Source: Actinomycetota bacterium (GTDB taxonomy: Bacteria > Actinomycetota > Actinomycetes > S36-B12). From it: DNA of 64,000 nt. Every line of letters starts with the position of its first letter. Positions within the stretch are counted from its first letter, which is position 1. Below, piece after piece: positions 9,178 through 21,423 of the stretch. The stretch spans positions 1 through 64,000 of the forward strand of contig VGCC01000009.1 of assembly GCA_016870195.1 (NCBI GenBank). The letters are read 5' to 3'. Position numbers and translations under genes: made by a program. The notes under the pieces were generated by a model, which saw nothing but the letters and a program-made list of their open reading frames with translations, had not been told where the DNA came from and ran no database searches.

Positions 9178-9881
9178 GTCGACTGCGTCCGGGGCTTAAG
9201 CACTTTGCGGTCGGAAACAATCGCCACGGCGATGGCGAATGCGAGCAGGCCGATGGAGAGCACCACCAGCCACCCACCGACATCCCCGGCGCCGGTGATG
9301 TTCTCGGGATCATCCGGGCACATTCCCAACCCGCACTCGGGGAGTACGCTGATACCGATCACCAGCAGGTCGAGGAAAACCCAGATGATGCCGGTGAGAG
9401 CGGCGATGCGGAACCAGCTGCGCTGGAATCGCAGCCCGGTGTCCTGCGCCTCGAACGGCTTGTTCCACAGCAGCATGAATGCACATCCGACGATCGCCAC
9501 GGCGAAGGTGATGAACGCCCACGTATAGAGGTGATAGCCGAGAACCGCGGGACCGTATCCGGGATCGTTGGGATCTGCGATGTGCAGCAGGATCTGGCGG
9601 GTACTCCCCGCACCACCCACCATGGCGGCGAGGATGCTCAGTGCGTAGTGCGCGGGCTTCATGCCCCAGAGCAGGTTCATCACCGGCCCAATGGCCAGGC
9701 CGATCATCGCCGACCGCTGGATCAGGCAGAGCGGACACGGTTGCTCGCCGACCCCGAGTTGCAGGTGAAGGGAGCCGGCGAGGACGCCGATAAGTGCGAA
9801 GAGGGCGAGGACGTTGATGATCCGCGCTGCCTGAGTCTCTCTGCTGACGAATACGCGCTCGGCGTTGTTGATGATGTTCAT
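9174..9881 (-). CDS. DsbB-family disulfide bond formation protein
   Basis: 235 residues, with several membrane helices. The DsbB/VKOR-like redox motif C-P-L-C sits after helix 1 (EQPCPLCLIQR), followed by the periplasmic-loop Cys pair (PECGLGMC). It would reoxidise an extracytoplasmic thiol oxidase and pass electrons to quinone. It is translated just after a 49-residue membrane protein (GAGGA overlapping that gene's stop), forming a two-gene operon. The C-terminal extension beyond the core is longer than in classical DsbB. Confidence 0.85.
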   Translation of the reverse strand: MNIINNAERVFVSRETQAARIINVLALFALIGVLAGSLHLQLGVGEQPCPLCLIQRSAMIGLAIGPVMNLLWGMKPAHYALSILAAMVGGAGSTRQILLHIADPNDPGYGPAVLGYHLYTWAFITFAVAIVGCAFMLLWNKPFEAQDTGLRFQRSWFRIAALTGIIWVFLDLLVIGISVLPECGLGMCPDDPENITGAGDVGGWLVVLSIGLLAFAIAVAIVSDRKVLKPRTQST

Positions 9882-9888
9882 GGTGTCC

Positions 9889-10038
9889 TCAGAAGTTCAA
9901 CGGGATCGGGTCGCTCATGTGCAGGACCAGGAGCACCAGCGTCCACACCATCGCCGCGATGGCCAGGGTGGGAACCCACGTCCGCCGCATGAAGATGCCG
10001 ACGAACACTAGGAACCAGAGCACGAACATCGAGAACAT
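9889..10038 (-). CDS. 49-residue DUF5993-like membrane protein
   Basis: A short frame: one TM segment (about 1-16), an RRTW turn, a second hydrophobic helix (about 21-40), then a conserved-looking tail HMSDPIPLNF. Start ATG 10038 (GTG 10041 is possible). Stop is TGA at 9889-9891, seven bases before dsbB. It resembles the small DUF5993 proteins I recall being encoded next to DsbB in other bacteria. A role as a DsbB accessory subunit is only inferred from this adjacency. Confidence 0.75.
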   Translation of the reverse strand: MFSMFVLWFLVFVGIFMRRTWVPTLAIAAMVWTLVLLVLHMSDPIPLNF

Positions 10039-10168
10039 CACGGGTTCACCCTAGGGGCGAGGTCCGGGCCCGAGAGCGGCTATCGGGTGACATGGTCGTG
10101 AACGGATCGCGCGCCCGAATGCGGGTGAGGCCCTAGGCTCGCGGGCGGTACTGGAGGAGAGGCCCACC

Positions 10169-11308
10169 GTGAAGATCGTCATCCCCGCGGAGTCGCGCCC
10201 GGGTGAGAAGCGGGTAGCCATGGTGCCCTCCGTGGTGAAGAAGTTCACCGCCCTGGGCTTGGATGTCGTGGTCGAATCCGGTGCCGGCACCCAGGCCTTC
10301 GCGCCCGATGCGGTGTACATCGATGCGGGTGCCCGGGTGGCCGGAGGTGCCGACTTCGACGCGGAGTTGGGTTCGGCCGACGTCGTGGCATCCGTACGTC
10401 CCCTGGACCCGGATCGGGTTCGACGCATGCGCCGGGGTGCCGTGACCATCTCCTTCCTTTCTCCCGGATCGGACACCTCGACGATCGCCGCGATGCGCGA
10501 CGCGGGTGTTACGGCGCTGTCCTTCGATGTTCTCCCGCGCATCTCGCGCGCGCAGAGCATGGACGCGCTGACCTCCCAGGCCCTGGTCACCGGGTACCGC
10601 GCTTCCCTGGTGGGTGCTGAGTTGTTGCCGAGTTTCTTCCCGCTCTTCATGACTGCCGCGGGCACGATCCAGCCCGCGAAGGTGCTGGTGCTCGGTGCGG
10701 GTGTCGCGGGTCTGCAGGCCATCGCAACTGCCAAGCGGCTCGGCGCGAAGGTATCCGCATACGACGTGCGACCCGCGAGTGCCGACGAAGTGAAGTCGAT
10801 GGGCGCCACCTTCATCACCCTGGATCTCGAGGCCCTGGAGGGATCGGGTGGGTACGCGCGTGAGATGACCGAGGAGCGCGCCGCCCGGCAGCGGGAACTC
10901 CTCGCCCCGCACATCGCCGAGAGCGACGTCCTGATCACCACCGCGGCCGTGCCTGGACGCCGGGCTCCCCTTCTTGTCACCCGCGCGATGGTGGAGGGGA
11001 TGAAGCCGGGATCCGTCGTCGTGGACCTCGCCAGTGAGACAGGTGGCAACGTCGAGGGATCGGTGGCCGGGGAGATCGTGCATGTGGGGCAGGTATCGGT
11101 GTGGGGTGGCAAGGACGTCGCCTCGGAGATGCCGGTGCATGCCTCGCAGCTCTACGCGATGAACGTGCTCGCGGTGCTCGGTCTTCTGGTGAAGGACGAG
11201 ACCATCACGGTGGACCTGGAGGACGAGGTGCTCGACGGGTGCGCGGTCGTGTTCAACGGTGACATTCGCAACGAGGCGGCACGTGCCGCAGTGCAGGGAG
11301 GTGTCTGA
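10169..11308 (+). CDS. pntAA: NAD(P) transhydrogenase subunit alpha part 1 (NAD-binding domain I)
   Basis: 379 residues from GTG 10169, preceded by GGAGGAGA at 10153-10160. It has the AlaDH/PNT N-terminal domain (MKIVIPAESRPGEKRVAMVP) and the NAD-binding Rossmann motif VLVLGAGVAGLQA near residue 173. The RQD-like loop region follows. It binds NAD(H) on the cytoplasmic face. It is encoded separately from the alpha membrane part, the split form. First gene of a three-gene operon. Confidence 0.95.
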   Translation: MKIVIPAESRPGEKRVAMVPSVVKKFTALGLDVVVESGAGTQAFAPDAVYIDAGARVAGGADFDAELGSADVVASVRPLDPDRVRRMRRGAVTISFLSPGSDTSTIAAMRDAGVTALSFDVLPRISRAQSMDALTSQALVTGYRASLVGAELLPSFFPLFMTAAGTIQPAKVLVLGAGVAGLQAIATAKRLGAKVSAYDVRPASADEVKSMGATFITLDLEALEGSGGYAREMTEERAARQRELLAPHIAESDVLITTAAVPGRRAPLLVTRAMVEGMKPGSVVVDLASETGGNVEGSVAGEIVHVGQVSVWGGKDVASEMPVHASQLYAMNVLAVLGLLVKDETITVDLEDEVLDGCAVVFNGDIRNEAARAAVQGGV

Positions 11309-11310
11309 GC

Positions 11311-11616
11311 ATGGATGGCGTGGCGTTGCTGACCATCTTCATTCTGAGCATCTTCGTGGGATTCGAGGTGGTCTCCAAGGTCTCCACCGTCCTGCATACC
11401 CCGCTCATGTCCGGTGCCAACGCGATCCACGGCGTGGTGGTCATGGGCGCGATCATCGTCGCGGGTAAGGCGACGAACGCCCTCGAGTTGAGTATCGCCC
11501 TCGTCGCCGTGCTGCTCGGAGCGATCAACCTGGTCGGCGGGTTCGTCGTCACCGATCGCATGTTGGAGATGTTCAAGCCCAAGAAGCCCACCGGCAAAGA
11601 GGGTGGTGCGGCGTGA
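11311..11616 (+). CDS. pntAB: NAD(P) transhydrogenase subunit alpha part 2 (membrane)
   Basis: 101 residues with three to four TM helices. The conserved segment STVLHTPLMSGANAIHG carries residues of the proton channel at the dII interface. It starts two bases after pntAA and overlaps pntB by four bases (GTGA). It is a membrane partner of PntB for the proton-coupled hydride transfer that supplies NADPH. Confidence 0.95.
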   Translation: MDGVALLTIFILSIFVGFEVVSKVSTVLHTPLMSGANAIHGVVVMGAIIVAGKATNALELSIALVAVLLGAINLVGGFVVTDRMLEMFKPKKPTGKEGGAA

Positions 11617-13001
11617 ACGAGGTCCACACCGACCCGATCTGGGTCCAACTGGCGTATCTCGTCGCCGCGGTGCTGTTCATCATCGCGCTCAAGAGCATGT
11701 CCTCACCGCGCACCGCACGTTCGGGCGTCCTCATCGGCGCCACCGGCGCACTGCTCGCCACCGTGGTCCTGTTCTTCAGCGGTATCGAATTGCTCAACCT
11801 CGGGCTGATCCTCGGATTCCTTGCCGTCGGTTCGATCATCGGGTGGGTCGCGGCCCGCCGAGTCAAGATGACCGCAATGCCGCAGTTGGTCGCTCTCTTC
11901 AACGGTGTCGGTGGCGGCGCAGCGGCCCTGATCGCGGTCGTCGAGTACTTCGAGGTCGGATCGAGCGACCTGCTCTTGCTGATCTTCACCGTCGCGACGG
12001 TGATCGTCGGATCGATCGCCTTCAGCGGCTCCATCGTCACGTTCCTCAAGTTGCAGGAGTTGATGACCACCAGGCCGGTGATCATCCCGTTAGGCAAGTG
12101 GGTCACGATCCTGGTGGCGGTGGGCACGGTCGCCGCAGGTATCGGCCTCGTGGTGCAGCCGCAGGACTGGCTGCTGGTTCTGCTTCTCGTCCTCTCCCTG
12201 ATCTTCGGTGTCCTGTTCGTTCTCCCCGTCGGTGGCGCGGACGTTCCGATCGTCATCTCCTTGCTCAATGCTTTGACCGGTTTGGCGGTGGCGGCGTCGG
12301 GCTATGTCCTGGACAACGTGCTGCTGCTCATCGCGGGCACGCTGGTGGGTGCCTCGGGCACGCTGCTCACCAACCTGATGGCCAAGGCGATGGGGCGCCC
12401 GCTCACCTCCACCCTGTTCGGCGCCTTCTCCGGCACGACAGCGGGCAGCACGTCTGCCGGCAGCGATCGCCCCGTTCGCTCGGCATCGCCGAACGACGTC
12501 GCGATCATGCTCGGTTTCGCATCCAAGGTGATCCTGGTGCCCGGCTACGGTCTGGCGGTCGCGCAAGCGCAGAGCACGCTGCGTGAACTCGCCGATCTGC
12601 TGACGGAGAAGGGCATCGAAGTCGATTACGCGATCCACCCCGTCGCGGGTCGCATGCCCGGCCATATGAACGTGTTGCTCGCCGAGGCGAACGTGCCCTA
12701 CGAGCAGCTCAAGGAGATGGACGAGATCAACCCGGAGTTCTCCTCCACAGACGTCGTGCTCGTCGTCGGCGCCAATGACGTCGTGAATCCGGCCGCACGC
12801 ACCGATAAGAGCGCCCCGATCTACGGAATGCCGATCCTGAACGTTGATCAAGCCCAGCAGGTGGTGTTTCTCAAGCGCTCGATGCGACCGGGATTCGCGG
12901 GAATCGAGAACGAGATCCTCTACGACCCGAAAACCACCCTGCTCTTCGGTGACGCGAAGGACTCGCTCACCAAGGTCGTCGCGGCCCTCAAGACCGTCTA
13001 G
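11613..13001 (+). CDS. pntB: NAD(P) transhydrogenase subunit beta
   Basis: 462 residues. About eight TM helices (5-265) are followed by the NADP-binding dIII domain (about 285-462). Visible dIII motifs include [30 protein letters not shown] and [15 protein letters not shown], typical of PntB. It completes the proton-translocating transhydrogenase. Its stop shares CTAG with convergent upp. Confidence 0.96.
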   Translation: MNEVHTDPIWVQLAYLVAAVLFIIALKSMSSPRTARSGVLIGATGALLATVVLFFSGIELLNLGLILGFLAVGSIIGWVAARRVKMTAMPQLVALFNGVGGGAAALIAVVEYFEVGSSDLLLLIFTVATVIVGSIAFSGSIVTFLKLQELMTTRPVIIPLGKWVTILVAVGTVAAGIGLVVQPQDWLLVLLLVLSLIFGVLFVLPVGGADVPIVISLLNALTGLAVAASGYVLDNVLLLIAGTLVGASGTLLTNLMAKAMGRPLTSTLFGAFSGTTAGSTSAGSDRPVRSASPNDVAIMLGFASKVILVPGYGLAVAQAQSTLRELADLLTEKGIEVDYAIHPVAGRMPGHMNVLLAEANVPYEQLKEMDEINPEFSSTDVVLVVGANDVVNPAARTDKSAPIYGMPILNVDQAQQVVFLKRSMRPGFAGIENEILYDPKTTLLFGDAKDSLTKVVAALKTV

Positions 13002-13636
13002 ACGGATCCGTAGAGCCGATCACCGGCGTCGCCGAGACCCGGGACGATGTATCCCTTCTCATTGAGACGCTCGTCGAGGGCTGCGGTCACCACGGTCACC
13101 TTCGCGTCGGAGGATCCGTAGACCTCTTCCAGGCGCGCGAGACCCTCGGGTGCAGCGAGCAGGCAGATCGCCGTGACGTCCTTGGCTCCACGTTCGAGCA
13201 GGATGTTGATCGCGGCCACGAGGGTTCCGCCCGTGGCGAGCATCGGATCCAGGACGAAGACCTGACGGTTGTGCATGTCGTGCGGGAGGCGATCGGCGTA
13301 GATCGAGGCGCTCAGTGACTCCTCGTCGCGCACCAGCCCGAGGAAACCGACCTCGGCTGTCGGCATCAACTTCACCATGCCGTTGAGCATGCCCAGGCCG
13401 GCCCGCAGGATCGGCACCACGAGCGGCTTCGGCTCGGCCAACTCGACACCGGTCGTGGGCGAGACGGGGGTGACGATGTTTACCGGGTGGACGGTCAGAT
13501 TGTCGGTCGCCTCATAGGCCAGCAGGGTCACCAATTCCTCGGCGAGGAGCCGGAAGGTCGCCGACGAGGTTTCCTCCCGACGCAGCCTGGTCAACTTGTG
13601 GGCGACGAGCGGGTGATCGACGACGAGCGTGCGCAT
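12998..13636 (-). CDS. upp: uracil phosphoribosyltransferase
   Basis: 212 residues, the usual family length. It converts uracil plus PRPP to UMP in pyrimidine salvage. The PRPP-binding motif is [13 protein letters not shown] (about 125-137), and the C-terminal uracil-binding [11 protein letters not shown] is intact. ATG 13636 follows TACTGT (13644-13649) by seven bases, so the transcript is probably leaderless. Confidence 0.95.
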   Translation of the reverse strand: MRTLVVDHPLVAHKLTRLRREETSSATFRLLAEELVTLLAYEATDNLTVHPVNIVTPVSPTTGVELAEPKPLVVPILRAGLGMLNGMVKLMPTAEVGFLGLVRDEESLSASIYADRLPHDMHNRQVFVLDPMLATGGTLVAAINILLERGAKDVTAICLLAAPEGLARLEEVYGSSDAKVTVVTAALDERLNEKGYIVPGLGDAGDRLYGSV

Positions 13637-13694
13637 GCCGGCAACAGTAGCCGCCCAGTGGCGACCGGGGGAGCCTTCATGCCACGATCACCCC

Positions 13695-14183
13695 GTGGCC
13701 GCACAAGCAGTGACTCCCGATGACGTCGACGTCAGCATGGTGTTCTATCGGGAGGAGGGCCAATGGAACGTGGCCGCCCTACCTGCGCGGGGGTCGACGA
13801 CGATGGAAGGTGTGCTCGATGCGGTGCGCCGTTTCCCCGGTGAAGGCGGCGTCATGGGTGCGGTTGCCGTGGGAGACGAGTTCTTCGTGATCGTCCGCGA
13901 AGCGGGTCAAGGACGACGGCTCATGCTGAGTGACGGTGCGAGCACCCTCGACTGGAGTCTCGCGGACGAGGCCGCGGTGATGCTCGGCCTCGACGAGGAT
14001 GAACCCGAGGAGTACGAACCGATCGGCGACCTGGGACTCCTTGAGGACTTCGGGGTGAGCGCCGACGACATCGTGGCCATCTGCCAGAACGAGGACCTCT
14101 ACCCCGACGAGCAGTTGTCGGCGATTGCGTCGCGTCTGGGATGCGCAGATCAGTGGCAAACCGCGCTCGACGATGCCCGGTGA
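13695..14183 (+). CDS. tRNA adenosine deaminase-associated protein
   Basis: 162 residues from GTG 13695. It lies upstream of tadA with a four-base overlap, as is usual in actinobacteria, and matches the family annotated as tRNA adenosine deaminase-associated. It is acidic (DEDEPEEYEPIGDLG) with no catalytic motif that I can identify. Function in tRNA editing is inferred from linkage only. CACGAT at 13683-13688, six bases before GTG, supports this start over the longer frame. Confidence 0.82.
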   Translation: MAAQAVTPDDVDVSMVFYREEGQWNVAALPARGSTTMEGVLDAVRRFPGEGGVMGAVAVGDEFFVIVREAGQGRRLMLSDGASTLDWSLADEAAVMLGLDEDEPEEYEPIGDLGLLEDFGVSADDIVAICQNEDLYPDEQLSAIASRLGCADQWQTALDDAR

Positions 14184-14635
14184 CCCGCGACCACCACGCA
14201 TTTATGGCGCGCGCGATCGAGTTGGCGCGCGAAGCGGCCTCCGAGGGTGATGTGCCGATCGGTGCCGTTGTCATCGACTCCGCGGGCGCAGTCATCGGTG
14301 AGGGCAGCAATCGTCGCGAACGTGACGGAGACCCCACCGCGCATGCGGAGATTCTTGCCCTTCGTGCCGCTGCCGCTGGTCGCGGTGATTGGCGACTCTC
14401 CGACTGCACTATGTACGTGACGCTGGAACCGTGCCCGATGTGTGCCGGTGCCTGCGCGATGTCGCGGCTGGGTGGGCTCGTGATCGGGGCGTGGAATGAG
14501 GAGTACGGCGCGGTGGGCTCGCGGTGGGACCTCGTTCGGGATCCCCGCCTTAGCCACAGCGTCGAGGTCGTGAGCGGTATCGACGCGGACGAATGTGGTG
14601 CGCTGGTGCGGGACTTCCTCGAGAGCCGCCGCTAA
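14180..14635 (+). CDS. tadA: tRNA-specific adenosine deaminase
   Basis: 151 residues from GTG 14180, which overlaps the upstream stop. Cytidine/deoxycytidylate deaminase fold with zinc ligands in HAE (TAHAEILAL) and PCPMCAGAC. It converts A34 to inosine in tRNA-Arg(ACG), and that tRNA gene lies in this window at 648-720. The stop is followed by 42 bases before the next gene. Confidence 0.95.
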   Translation: MTRDHHAFMARAIELAREAASEGDVPIGAVVIDSAGAVIGEGSNRRERDGDPTAHAEILALRAAAAGRGDWRLSDCTMYVTLEPCPMCAGACAMSRLGGLVIGAWNEEYGAVGSRWDLVRDPRLSHSVEVVSGIDADECGALVRDFLESRR

Positions 14636-14677
14636 CCCGCGCGGGTACAGTGACGGTGCCGAGGCCGGGGAGGTGCC

Positions 14678-15262
14678 ATGACCGGGTTGCAGCCGCTGGC
14701 GCGACGTCGACGCGAACGCCCCCTGTGGTTGACGGTGATCCTCTTGATCGTGGCAATGGCCGTTGTCTTCGGATTGGGTTTCGGTGTCGCCACCCTCATC
14801 CGCGGGGACGCTCCCTCGGCCGCAACACCCACTACCTCACCGTCACCAACGCCGAGTCCCTGCGTAACGACGATGGTGACACCGGCGCAAGTCCTCCCGG
14901 TCAAGGACGATGTCGTCCTCAACGTCTACAACTCGACCAAGAAGAAGGGACTCGCTGCGCAGGTCGCCCTCGACTTCAAGCGCGAGGGCTTCCGGATCAA
15001 CAAGATCGAGGACGACCCCGAAGAGGCTCGGATCCCGGGAGTCGCGGAGATTCGCTACGGCCCGAATGCGGCCGACGCCGCGAAGCTCGTCGAGTACTAC
15101 CTCGCCGGAGCCACGATGGTGAAACTGGACCGTGCGAGCGATCGAGTAGATGTGGCCGTGGGTCGTGACTATACGCAACTTGCGGATGGTGGTGCGGTCG
15201 CTGCAGCACTGGCCACTCCGACTCCGCAACTCTCTGGTCCAGGGTGCCCGCAGGAGGAATAG
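14678..15262 (+). CDS. LytR C-terminal-domain membrane protein
   Basis: 194 residues. A basic N-terminus, one TM helix (about 17-41), a Pro/Ser/Thr linker, then a LytR_C-like extracytoplasmic domain (VVLNVYNSTKKKGLAAQVALDF, about 77-165). LytR_C domains occur at the end of LCP cell-wall ligases and also, as here, alone on a membrane anchor. A cell-wall role is inferred. GGGGAGG six bases upstream is a good ribosome site, and a TACAGT hexamer lies near 14645. Confidence 0.85.
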   Translation: MTGLQPLARRRRERPLWLTVILLIVAMAVVFGLGFGVATLIRGDAPSAATPTTSPSPTPSPCVTTMVTPAQVLPVKDDVVLNVYNSTKKKGLAAQVALDFKREGFRINKIEDDPEEARIPGVAEIRYGPNAADAAKLVEYYLAGATMVKLDRASDRVDVAVGRDYTQLADGGAVAAALATPTPQLSGPGCPQEE

Positions 15263-15266
15263 GCAT

Positions 15267-15300
15267 CATCCGAGGAGCCCCGGGCGGGGCTCGACGGATG
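15267..15300. terminator. bidirectional hairpin between LytR_C gene and tRNA-Ser
   Basis: Inner stem GAGCCCC/GGGGCTC (15275-15281 with 15286-15292) and outer stem CATCCG/CGGATG (15267-15272 with 15295-15300). It sits between two convergent units and can end both. Confidence 0.6.
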
Positions 15301-15302
15301 CG

Positions 15303-15392
15303 TGGCGGTGGCGGTGGGATTTGAACCCACGGTGAGGTTGCCCCCACACGCGCTTTCGAGGCGCGCTCCTTTGGCCGCTCGGACACGCCACC
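15303..15392 (-). tRNA. tRNA-Ser(CGA)
   Basis: Class II tRNA on the minus strand. Acceptor GGTGGCG pairs with CGCCACC. Anticodon loop is CTCGAAA with anticodon CGA, and there is a long variable arm. CCA is encoded at 15303-15305. Confidence 0.96.
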
Positions 15393-15420
15393 GCGGGAGA
15401 GGGTACAGACGGGAAAACGA

Positions 15421-15445
15421 ACGAGGGCGGCTAGGCCGCCCTCGT
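15421..15445 (-). terminator. hairpin terminator after tRNA-Ser(GGA)
   Basis: An 11-bp perfect stem (15421-15431 with 15435-15445). On the minus strand it is followed by TCGTTTTCCC, a weak T-run. It separates the two tRNA-Ser genes. Confidence 0.7.
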
Positions 15446-15449
15446 GACG

Positions 15450-15534
15450 CGGAGGATACGGGATTTGAACCCGTGAGGGGTTGCCCCCAACACGCTTTCC
15501 AAGCGTGCGCCCTAGGCCACTAGGCGAATCCTCC
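15450..15534 (-). tRNA. tRNA-Ser(GGA)
   Basis: Class II tRNA on the minus strand. Acceptor GGAGGAT pairs with ATCCTCC. Anticodon loop TTGGAAA has anticodon GGA. CCA is not encoded. Confidence 0.96.
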
Positions 15535-15572
15535 GCCGAGGAGGGTACCCATCAGCGCGTACAGTGGTGATC

Positions 15573-15660
15573 GACCCCTCGCGCGGTGTCACCTCGCTCA
15601 ATCCCCCCAGGGCCGGAAGGCAGCAAGGGTAGGCGGGCTCTGATGGGTGCGCGAGGGGTC
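15573..15660 (+). ncRNA. ffs: signal recognition particle RNA (small, 4.5S type)
   Basis: Contains the SRP helix-8 core GGCCGGAAGGCAGCAAGG with the asymmetric AGCA bulge and the GGAA tetraloop. Terminal strands GACCCCTCGCGC and GCGCGAGGGGTC pair perfectly. The location upstream of dnaX is common in actinobacteria. It pairs with Ffh for membrane-protein targeting. Confidence 0.95.
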
Positions 15661-15719
15661 CCGTAATGCCAGCCGAAGTGCAGATCACGCATGTCGGAGC
15701 CAGCATTAGGGTGGCGGCT

Positions 15720-17441
15720 GTGTCCACGGCGCTGTATCGCACCTATCGGCCTTCGCGCCTCGATGACGTCGTCGGACAGGATCACATCGCGGGACCGTTA
15801 CGCCGCGCACTGGAGAACGACCGCATCCACCATGCGTATTTGTTCTCGGGCCCACGCGGGTGCGGGAAGACATCGACTGCCCGCATCCTGGCCCGGTCAC
15901 TGAACTGTGAATCAGGACCCACTCCGGATCCGTGTGGCACCTGCCGCAGTTGCGTGGAGTTGGCTGCTGAAGGACCAGGGTCGATCGACGTCATCGAACT
16001 CGACGCGGCAAGCCACGGCAGCGTGGAAGACACGCGCCTGCTGCGGGAACGCGCCGTCTTCGCCCCCGTGTCCTCGCGCTACAAGATCTACATCATCGAC
16101 GAAGCCCACATGATCTCCACGCAGGGATTCAACGCGCTGCTCAAGCTCGTCGAGGAGCCGCCGGAGCACGTGCGCTTCATCTTCGCGACAACCGAAGCGG
16201 AGAAAGTCATCCCGACGATCCGGTCGCGCACGCATAACTACTCCTTCCGGCTTGTCCCCGCGAAAGTCCTTCAGGAGCATCTAGCCTGGATCTGCGCGCA
16301 GGAAGGAATCGACGCGGAACCTGCGGCGCTCGCTCTCGTCGCGCGTGCGGGTGGTGGAAGTGTGCGCGATTCCCTCTCGCTTCTCGGTCAGGTGATCGCG
16401 GGCGCTGGGCCCGCGGGTGTGACGTACGCGGATGCCGTCGTGCAGTTGGGCATGACCGACTCCGCACTCCTCGACGACGTCGTCGATGCCCTTGCGGCAC
16501 ACGACGGCGCACAACTCCTCCGCGTGATCGACCGGGTGATCGACGCCGGCCACGATCCGCGCCGGTTCACCGGTGACCTGCTCGAGCGCCTGCGGGATCT
16601 CATCGTCCTGCAGAACATCCCCGAGGCGGCAGAGTCCGGGTTGATCGATGCGGCGGAAGACCAGATTGCTCGGGAAGCGGCCCAGGCCCAGGCCATGAGT
16701 GCCGCGGGCTTGAGTCGCGCCGCAGACATCGTGAGCACCACCCTGGGCACACTCAAGGGCGCCTCGTCGCCGCGTCTGCAGCTCGAACTCATGGCGGCAC
16801 GTCTGGTGATTCCGGCCGCGGACGAGTCTCCGAGTGGACTGCGGGCACGTATCGATCAACTGGAGAAGGCGATGACGGCGGGTGTTGTCGCGACACCTGC
16901 CCCTGCCCCCGCACGGGCTCCGACACCTCCGCCGAAACTGTCGGATGTTGCACCATCAACCTCCACCACGAAGGCGCCCGGGAAGAAGGCCCCCGCTCCT
17001 GAACCTGAGCAGGAGGCACCAGCGGTGAAGGCTGCGTCGAAGGAGATGAGTGTCGCCGACTTCGTGACGATGTGGCCTGCGATCCTCGATGCGCTCAAGG
17101 GTTATAGCCGGGTCGCGTGGATGGCGTTCGCGGACTCGCGCCCGGTCTCGGTGTCCAATGGCGTTCTCGCTGTGGGCGTGGACAACCCAGGGAAGATCAA
17201 CAACGCGCGCGCCAGTGGCCATGACGAGCGCCTACGGCACTCCATCATCGACGTGATGCGCGCGGACGTCACGGTCGATGTCGTGCTGGTTCCGGATGTC
17301 GTCGGCGTCAGGGGCGCTGCGGGGGGAGATGAGGAACCGGACGTGCCGAGCCGCGATGACGCCACCGTCGATGAGGCAACTGGCGTGGACCTCGCGATGC
17401 AGGAGTTGGGCGCCACGGCGATCGGTGAGATCGAGCACTGA
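15720..17441 (+). CDS. dnaX: DNA polymerase III subunit gamma/tau
   Basis: 573 residues from GTG 15720. AAA+ clamp-loader ATPase: Walker [10 protein letters not shown], zinc module with four cysteines (C-x8-C-x2-C-x2-C in the CESG..CGTCRSC region), Walker B IIDEAHM, sensor 1 FATTEAEKV. After domain III there is a Pro/Ala-rich linker (about 400-450) and a C-terminal tau-like domain. TAGGGT at 15707-15712 is seven bases before GTG 15720, favouring this start over ATG 15666. Overlaps recR by one base. Confidence 0.95.
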   Translation: MSTALYRTYRPSRLDDVVGQDHIAGPLRRALENDRIHHAYLFSGPRGCGKTSTARILARSLNCESGPTPDPCGTCRSCVELAAEGPGSIDVIELDAASHGSVEDTRLLRERAVFAPVSSRYKIYIIDEAHMISTQGFNALLKLVEEPPEHVRFIFATTEAEKVIPTIRSRTHNYSFRLVPAKVLQEHLAWICAQEGIDAEPAALALVARAGGGSVRDSLSLLGQVIAGAGPAGVTYADAVVQLGMTDSALLDDVVDALAAHDGAQLLRVIDRVIDAGHDPRRFTGDLLERLRDLIVLQNIPEAAESGLIDAAEDQIAREAAQAQAMSAAGLSRAADIVSTTLGTLKGASSPRLQLELMAARLVIPAADESPSGLRARIDQLEKAMTAGVVATPAPAPARAPTPPPKLSDVAPSTSTTKAPGKKAPAPEPEQEAPAVKAASKEMSVADFVTMWPAILDALKGYSRVAWMAFADSRPVSVSNGVLAVGVDNPGKINNARASGHDERLRHSIIDVMRADVTVDVVLVPDVVGVRGAAGGDEEPDVPSRDDATVDEATGVDLAMQELGATAIGEIEH

Positions 17442-18037
17442 TGTACGACGGCGCGGTCCAGGATCTGATCGACGAACTCGGACGTCTGCCGGGCGTGGGC
17501 CCGAAGAGTGCGCAACGAATCGCCTTCCACATCCTGTCCGCGGATCCGGCGGATGTGGAGGCTCTCGCCACTGCTCTGCGCACCGTCAAGGAGAAGGTGC
17601 ACTTCTGTGCGATCTGCGGGAACATCGCGGAGTCAGACACCTGCCGAGTCTGTGCAGATCCCAGGCGGGATACAGCGATCATCTGCGTCGTCGAGGAACC
17701 CAAGGACGTCATCGCGATCGAGAAGACCCGCGAGTTTCGTGGTCGGTATCACGTTCTCGGGGGATCCATCAATCCGATTGAGGGCGTGGGGCCGGATGAC
17801 CTACGGATCCGCGAGTTGATGCAGCGGCTCTCGGACTCCACCATCGCCGAGGTGATCCTCGCAACGGACCCGAACCTTGAGGGTGAGGCGACGGCCACCT
17901 ACCTGGCGCGCACCATCGCACCACTCGGCATCGCGGTTTCCCGGCTTGCCAGCGGACTCCCCGTGGGTGGCGACCTGGAATACGCCGACGAAGTGACACT
18001 CGGCAGGGCGTTTCAGGGACGTCGTCGGCTCGACTAG
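17441..18037 (+). CDS. recR: recombination protein RecR
   Basis: 198 residues, the usual length. Helix-hairpin-helix [17 protein letters not shown], a four-cysteine zinc finger ([16 protein letters not shown]), and a Toprim domain ([14 protein letters not shown]). It works with RecO and RecF in loading RecA at gaps. Coupled to dnaX by the TGATG junction. Confidence 0.96.
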   Translation: MYDGAVQDLIDELGRLPGVGPKSAQRIAFHILSADPADVEALATALRTVKEKVHFCAICGNIAESDTCRVCADPRRDTAIICVVEEPKDVIAIEKTREFRGRYHVLGGSINPIEGVGPDDLRIRELMQRLSDSTIAEVILATDPNLEGEATATYLARTIAPLGIAVSRLASGLPVGGDLEYADEVTLGRAFQGRRRLD

Positions 18038-18079
18038 CACCGGGAGCGCAAATCCCATGCGCGGATAGACTTTCGGCTT

Positions 18080-21173
<3,094 letters not shown>

Positions 21174-21197
21174 GGTGTCTCCCTCACATCACTACAG

Positions 21198-21215
21198 CAG
21201 TCGAGTTCTCGACTG
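21198..21215 (-). terminator. hairpin after tRNA-Pro
   Basis: Perfect inverted repeat CAGTCGAG/CTCGACTG just downstream of the tRNA on the minus strand, without a clear T-run. Confidence 0.45.
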
Positions 21216-21224
21216 TCTGCTGAG

Positions 21225-21298
<74 letters not shown>

Positions 21299-21423
21299 AG
21301 TCGCCGTGCTGGCGAGCCTGGGGAGTCTAGCCGACGAACACGCGGCTAGTTTTCGGTGTACCGGTCTGGCCTATGGGGATCATCCAGGCACCCGAAAGTA
21401 TGTGTGCGCCAGCACCCAGTCGA

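Noticed and set aside
10051-11112. 353- and 335-codon frames antisense to pntAA
   Set aside because: Ser/Arg/Pro-rich shadows of a strongly conserved gene with a clear ribosome site on the other strand.
18038-18079. Lysine riboswitch upstream of lysC
   Set aside because: The gap is only 42 bases and contains a -10 element eight bases from the start.
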